Source: Lachnospiraceae bacterium (GTDB lineage Bacteria; Bacillota; Clostridia; Lachnospirales; Lachnospiraceae). From it: DNA of 64,000 bases. Below are positions 60,103 to 64,000 of the stretch, one piece after another. Where the stretch lies: the NCBI GenBank assembly GCA_910574965.1, contig CAJTDB010000004.1, positions 124,001 through 188,000 on the forward strand, read 5' to 3'. The first letter of the stretch is position 1, and every line of letters begins with the position of its first letter. A program made the position numbers and the translations under genes. Below the pieces are notes generated by a model. That model saw only the letters and a list, made by a program, of their open reading frames with translations. It had not been told where the DNA came from and did no database searches.

Positions 60103-61836
60103 TTATCCGCGAAAGCGGTTCAGGCAGGCATAGATTTCCTGTATCCTTGGTTTTGCAAGTCCGCAAGGGATACAGGAGCCGCAAAAAGGTTCCCATCCTT
60201 TTTGCTCCAACGTGTCAGAGAGAATCTTTACAACCTGGCGAACTGTACGTTTCCCGTCTATCACCTGTTCCAGACCATAGCGAAGCAGATGTGCTAATGC
60301 ACTGGTCTGTTCCGAATCCGCAAGCTGCTCCACATAGCGCAGATCCACAGTCTCTTTATCCAGAGAGAAAGAATCCCTTCCAAATGTCTTGATCTTCATA
60401 TGCTCACGGCGGTTTTCATTTCCCTGACGTCCGCCGCGGTGTTCCCGTCCTCCCCGGCTGATTTTACGGTCATACAGCGGAAATACTCGCCTGTAATCCG
60501 GCACTTTAAAGCCCGGCGCCTGAATCCGTGGAGCGGTATACTCCTTGCAAAGTACCTTTACCTGGTCTGTAATATCAACCGGACAATAGCAGTCCATCTG
60601 CAGGATTTTATCCGCAATATAGAAAAATGCACCGGAACTTCCAGCTACCAGGATTGTGGAAATTCCTTCCTGTTCATAAAGATCTCTGGCACGTTCCAGA
60701 AATGGGGTAATTGGTTCTTTTTCGCGGCTGATGACTTTCTGCATAAAGTCATCCCTCAGCATAAAGTTCGTTGCGGAAGTATCCTCGTCCATGAGAAAGA
60801 GACGGGAGCCTGCCTCCATATGTTCTATGACTTCAGCAGCCTGAGAGGTGCTTCCGCTGGCGTCCGGCGTGGAAAAGACAGCCGTATCCTTTTTATTTGG
60901 CAGATCATTAATAAAGAGAGAAATATTTACATTTCGAATGGAACGCCCATCCTCTGCACGAAGCTTCACTGCTGTATGATCCGTGATTACATATTCCCTT
61001 CCATCTCCGGCAATGTGGTTATACACGCCTGTCTGCAAGGCTTCTAGAAGTGTGGACTTTCCATGATAACCACCTCCTACAATCAGTGTAATTCCCTGAG
61101 GAACAGCCATGCCAGTGATCGTTCCCTTATGCGGAAGACAAAACGTACGTTCCATCGTTTTCGGGGAGATGAAAGCTACACTGTCCTTCATTGGAAGATC
61201 GGAAACACCGCTTTTTCTTGGAAGGACGGAACCATTGGCCACAAACGCTGCCAGCTTTTCTTTCCGGAGAATATCCCGAAGGGCTTCCTGGTCTTCGGCT
61301 AAAAATACCGCAGCCTCCACTTTCTTGGCATCCAGTCTTGCATAGCAGAAACTGTTTCCTACACAGCGGGGCAGAAAATCAAACAAGATCTTTTCCAGCT
61401 CACCTGCATTGATGGTTCGTCCAAAAGCAGGAAATCCCACATGAAAGCGGGAGAGGATCTTTGTACCAGTAATTTCACATGCACTTCGTTCCAACACTTC
61501 CTGTCCGCAGCGGGTAATCGATAAAAGTCCGCTTTTTCCAGAACCCTTTGCTTTAAAATTATAATCCTCGAACTGAGATGCAAACTGCCTGGTCAGAAAA
61601 TCCTGAAGAGCTATGCGGGAGCAGTTCCTTTCATAATAAGCAGCCGGAAAGCCGGCCGTCTTATGTAAGATTTCCACATGCAGGCTGGAAGGGGACGCAA
61701 AAGGATCTCCCTGTACATGATCGATTGACAGGAGAAATCCGGGAAACTGATAGCTTCCTGCCAGAGATTTATAAGCCGGATAACTTTTATGGTCAATAGA
61801 GCGCAGAAGAGTACGCAATTCGTTGGCTGATTTCAT
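60103..61836 (-). CDS. predicted ABC-class P-loop ATPase (UvrA-like core, DUF/ABC_ATPase family)
   Basis: A 577-aa soluble protein of the ABC-class ATPase family that lacks a transporter partner. Walker A is VGGGYHGKSTLLEALQ, Walker B appears as RLFLMDEDTSATN, and the C-terminal half carries an arginine/glycine-rich segment (KISRGGREHRGGRQGNENRREH). The N-terminal ~240 residues are family specific. The glutamate after Walker B aspartate supports ATP hydrolysis. Role unknown; RNA or ribosome contact through the RG-rich segment is a guess. Confidence 0.83.
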   Translation of the reverse strand: MKSANELRTLLRSIDHKSYPAYKSLAGSYQFPGFLLSIDHVQGDPFASPSSLHVEILHKTAGFPAAYYERNCSRIALQDFLTRQFASQFEDYNFKAKGSGKSGLLSITRCGQEVLERSACEITGTKILSRFHVGFPAFGRTINAGELEKILFDFLPRCVGNSFCYARLDAKKVEAAVFLAEDQEALRDILRKEKLAAFVANGSVLPRKSGVSDLPMKDSVAFISPKTMERTFCLPHKGTITGMAVPQGITLIVGGGYHGKSTLLEALQTGVYNHIAGDGREYVITDHTAVKLRAEDGRSIRNVNISLFINDLPNKKDTAVFSTPDASGSTSQAAEVIEHMEAGSRLFLMDEDTSATNFMLRDDFMQKVISREKEPITPFLERARDLYEQEGISTILVAGSSGAFFYIADKILQMDCYCPVDITDQVKVLCKEYTAPRIQAPGFKVPDYRRVFPLYDRKISRGGREHRGGRQGNENRREHMKIKTFGRDSFSLDKETVDLRYVEQLADSEQTSALAHLLRYGLEQVIDGKRTVRQVVKILSDTLEQKGWEPFCGSCIPCGLAKPRIQEIYACLNRFRG

Positions 61837-61996
61837 ATTTCTATACTCCTTTAGTTTTTTGCTGTTATTATACGATATTTTTCCATGCTTTGTAAAGACG
61901 GCCTGTCTGGTCGCTTTTCAGAGAGAAATGTGTTATACTGGTATATGAATAGGAAGGCCCCTTTTCAAATAACATATATTTTTATGGAGGTTGATG

Positions 61997-62932
61997 ATGA
62001 GAAAAAGAACAATTATAATATCCTTGGTATGCGTACTGTCAGCAGTTATCGTTATAATGATATTTGCTGCCGTCAGAGGCAGGAAACCATATAAAGATTT
62101 GGAGGCAGTTCAAATTGTATCTGCTACGGTTCGATTATCACCGCCGGATAAAACCATTCAAATTACAGAAATTAAGGAATTGGTGGATTTGCTGAAAGAA
62201 GTTGTCATTTATAATGAGGATAATTCTTACACAGAGTCTTGCGGGCAGGGTGTTATCTTTACATTGGTCATGACGGATGGAACACAAACAAGCATCATGG
62301 CATATAATCCGTTCCTTGTGATCGATGGTGTTGGCTATAAAACAAAATATGAACCATGTGAAGCACTGAATCATTATGCAAATATGCTGCTTGAACAAAC
62401 AGGAATGTCCGACTCGACAGATAATATACAGGAAATAGCATTTCAGGCAACGGTCATTGAGGTTACAGACAATTCGATTTTAGTAGAACCTGCGGAAGAT
62501 TCTTTGGAATTTAACTCGTCAGATAAATTCAGCATTCCTAATAAAGAGAAACTTGCACTGCAGATTGGCGACATTGTAAAAATCGTTTATAATGGAGACA
62601 TATTAGAATCCTACCCCGCGCAACTGGGAGAGGTATACAAAATTACGCTGCTGGAACAGGCAGAAGCAGACACTATGTGGGACAGGATCCCCATGGTAAG
62701 GGTAAACAGCAAATTGTACTATGATACCGGAAGAGAAAGTACCGTCAGCGGGCGCTGCGGCAATATGGATGGGGAGATCACATCAACCGTTGACGGAACC
62801 GAAATTCCGATGGAAGATAACCAATCCAATTTTGGAAGCGGATTTGGATACCAGTATGGAACAGATGATACCATAGAGATTTATATGAATGAAAAATGGT
62901 TTGTCTTTGAATATAGAGAAGAATCCGAATAA
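61997..62932 (+). CDS. exported/membrane-anchored protein with an OB-like (DUF3221-type) domain
   Basis: A 311-aa protein whose N-terminal helix (TIIISLVCVLSAVIVIMIFAAV) anchors or exports it. The first domain (about 40-140) resembles the small domain in many Lachnospiraceae lipoproteins (IQITEIKELVDLLKEV). The second (about 150-225) shows FQATVIEVTDNSILVEP and GDIVKIVYNGDILESYPAQLG, an OB-fold pattern of the DUF3221 type. A C-terminal acidic region follows. TGGAGG stands six bases before ATG 61997. Function unknown. Confidence 0.7.
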   Translation: MRKRTIIISLVCVLSAVIVIMIFAAVRGRKPYKDLEAVQIVSATVRLSPPDKTIQITEIKELVDLLKEVVIYNEDNSYTESCGQGVIFTLVMTDGTQTSIMAYNPFLVIDGVGYKTKYEPCEALNHYANMLLEQTGMSDSTDNIQEIAFQATVIEVTDNSILVEPAEDSLEFNSSDKFSIPNKEKLALQIGDIVKIVYNGDILESYPAQLGEVYKITLLEQAEADTMWDRIPMVRVNSKLYYDTGRESTVSGRCGNMDGEITSTVDGTEIPMEDNQSNFGSGFGYQYGTDDTIEIYMNEKWFVFEYREESE

Positions 62933-63070
62933 AAAAATAAGGAATGTATAATTATTCATCAAAACTCCCCGGATGAGCACTTGAAACACCTTTTTGAAAA
63001 GTTCGCAGAAAAAGTCTGTTATTTCTTTTACGTTTACATAATAATATTATGTATTTACAGGAGGGAAGCA

Positions 63071-63784
63071 ATGAAATATATCATATCTGATATTCACGGT
63101 TGTTATAAAGAGTATAAAGCATTGTTGGAGAAGCTTCATTTAACAAGGGAAGATCATCTATATATTCTTGGTGATACTGTAGACAGGGGACCGGCACCGA
63201 TCAAAGTGGTTCAGGATCTGATCCGCCGAGAGAATGTTACTTATATATTAGGAAATCATGATTTTTTATTCTGGTATTTTTTTAGCAAGAAAGGGCTGAA
63301 CCTGGGGGAGAAGAATTTGGCAGAATGCGATCCGGATGATCTTGCAGATTTTCGTTCCTGGCTGGAAGACGGCGGCATCACGACAGCGAAACAATATTTT
63401 CAGTTACCAGCCGGGGAAAAGGCAGAAATCTGCAAATTTTTTCAAAAAGCCAACGTATATGAAACGATACAGGACAAGGAAAGAACATATATTCTGGTTC
63501 ACGCAGGAATTGCCGGATTTGAAGAAAATATTCCTTTAGAACAATATGATTTTATGGATTTTATCTATACAAGAGCAGATTACGACAAACGATATTTTCA
63601 GGACCCAAATATATTTTTGGTGACAGGACATACGCCGACGCCATGTATACGGAAGGATTCGCTTGCTGAGATTTATACAGAAAACGGACACATTGCCATT
63701 GACTGTGGATGCGTGTACGGCGGTAAGCTGGCAGCATACTGTGTAGAAACCGATACAGCAATCTATGTAAACGGAAAGAGGTGA
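63071..63784 (+). CDS. metallophosphatase of the PPP (serine/threonine phosphatase) family
   Basis: A 237-aa calcineurin-type phosphoesterase. Metal ligands: ISDIHGCYKE (DxH), ILGDTVDRGP (GDxxDRG), ILGNHDFLF (GNHD), then histidines in ILVHAGI and LVTGHTPT, with the end GCVYGGKLAAYCVE. This set is typical of bacterial PPP phosphatases such as PrpE/ApaH-like enzymes acting on phosphoproteins or dinucleotide polyphosphates. AGGAGGGA precedes ATG 63071. Longer in-frame starts upstream lack support. Confidence 0.92.
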   Translation: MKYIISDIHGCYKEYKALLEKLHLTREDHLYILGDTVDRGPAPIKVVQDLIRRENVTYILGNHDFLFWYFFSKKGLNLGEKNLAECDPDDLADFRSWLEDGGITTAKQYFQLPAGEKAEICKFFQKANVYETIQDKERTYILVHAGIAGFEENIPLEQYDFMDFIYTRADYDKRYFQDPNIFLVTGHTPTPCIRKDSLAEIYTENGHIAIDCGCVYGGKLAAYCVETDTAIYVNGKR

Positions 63785-63876
63785 GTGAATATTAGATTAC
63801 ATAATTATTTTATGTATACAAAAGAGAACTTTATAAGAAAAACAGCGGGAAGAGTAGCTGAAATACATAGATAGAA

Positions 63877-64000
63877 CTAGTCGCAAAATGACAGTTTTAC
63901 GACGTGTTCTATAAATTGCAGGTAAACCGCGGAACTTCCGCCGCTGTTGTCCGCCTGCTGCGGATAACATCCCTTAGATGTATCACCGCAACCGAATAAT
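63877..64000 (-). other. possible 3' end of a minus-strand gene entering from the right edge
   Basis: Minus-strand frame open for 41 codons from the window edge to TAG (63879-63877), ending YLQFIEHVVKLSFCD. Composition (Ser/Gly-rich NSGGSSA) matches no family I know. 63785-63876 shows nothing recognisable. Confidence 0.25.

Noticed and set aside
63880-64000. Cobalamin riboswitch at the right edge
   Set aside because: Some GC-rich pairing is seen, but the B12-box and the rest of the aptamer are not recognisable on either strand.

Overview
The window reads as a chromosomal segment of an anaerobic, low-to-mid GC Clostridia bacterium, most likely a gut Lachnospiraceae. The evidence is strong Shine-Dalgarno sites, the obgE-yhbY-nadD-yqeK-rsfS order, a class III (oxygen-sensitive) ribonucleotide reductase, a lysine-riboswitch NhaC transporter, and several BceAB/LytTR-type membrane stress modules. 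No phage, IS element or CRISPR array was recognised. The only clear decayed gene is a small remnant at 24220-24516.

Layout. 1-4406: ribosome-assembly/NAD operon (obgE 3' end, yhbY, nadD, yqeK, rsfS), a NUDIX hydrolase and an AEC permease; a 104-bp tandem repeat array sits between yqeK and rsfS. 4411-9385: a duplicated-domain DUF305 protein, an SPFH/ribbon-helix-helix/SUKH-like module behind a palindromic promoter, then an ECF sigma factor (no ATG start), zinc-finger anti-sigma and membrane protein. 8925-12358: an ECF-type promoter followed by two unrecognised genes (130 and 964 aa). 12364-15971: an orphan acyl-CoA carboxyltransferase behind a FabT-like operator, a SagB-type oxidoreductase and a MerR regulator. 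16205-24004: KptA, an RpiR regulator and a mannose-family PTS operon with two aldolases, a PPC protein and an OtnK-type kinase. 24220-31056: pseudogene, miaB, yitT-like, a split nrdD (catalytic part plus a separate 52-aa glycyl-radical protein), nrdG and a ROK kinase. 31168-37042: lysine transporter with riboswitch, DegV, esterase, acyltransferase and a zinc-ribbon membrane protein. 37044-46381: LytTR/GHKL two-component system, ABC exporter, GH3 enzyme and a GntR/YtrA ABC operon. 46469-46628: tRNA-Ala(CGC) and tRNA-Val(CAC). 46748-54068: lipoprotein, MATE pump and a BceRS-BceAB-like module. 54150-63784: NSS transporter, 102-bp hairpin repeats, a 1181-aa J-like/TPR protein, an SOS-controlled YneA-like LysM protein, an ABC-class ATPase, an OB-fold exported protein and a metallophosphatase.

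Several units carry readable regulatory logic: paired ECF promoters (7307, 8925), a FabT-like box (12390), a 19-bp-spacer MerR promoter (15941), NrdR boxes (26998/27030), an L-box (32762-32932), a YtrA operator (44436-44482) and three LexA boxes (59538-59615). All function calls are from reading the sequence only; no database search was run.
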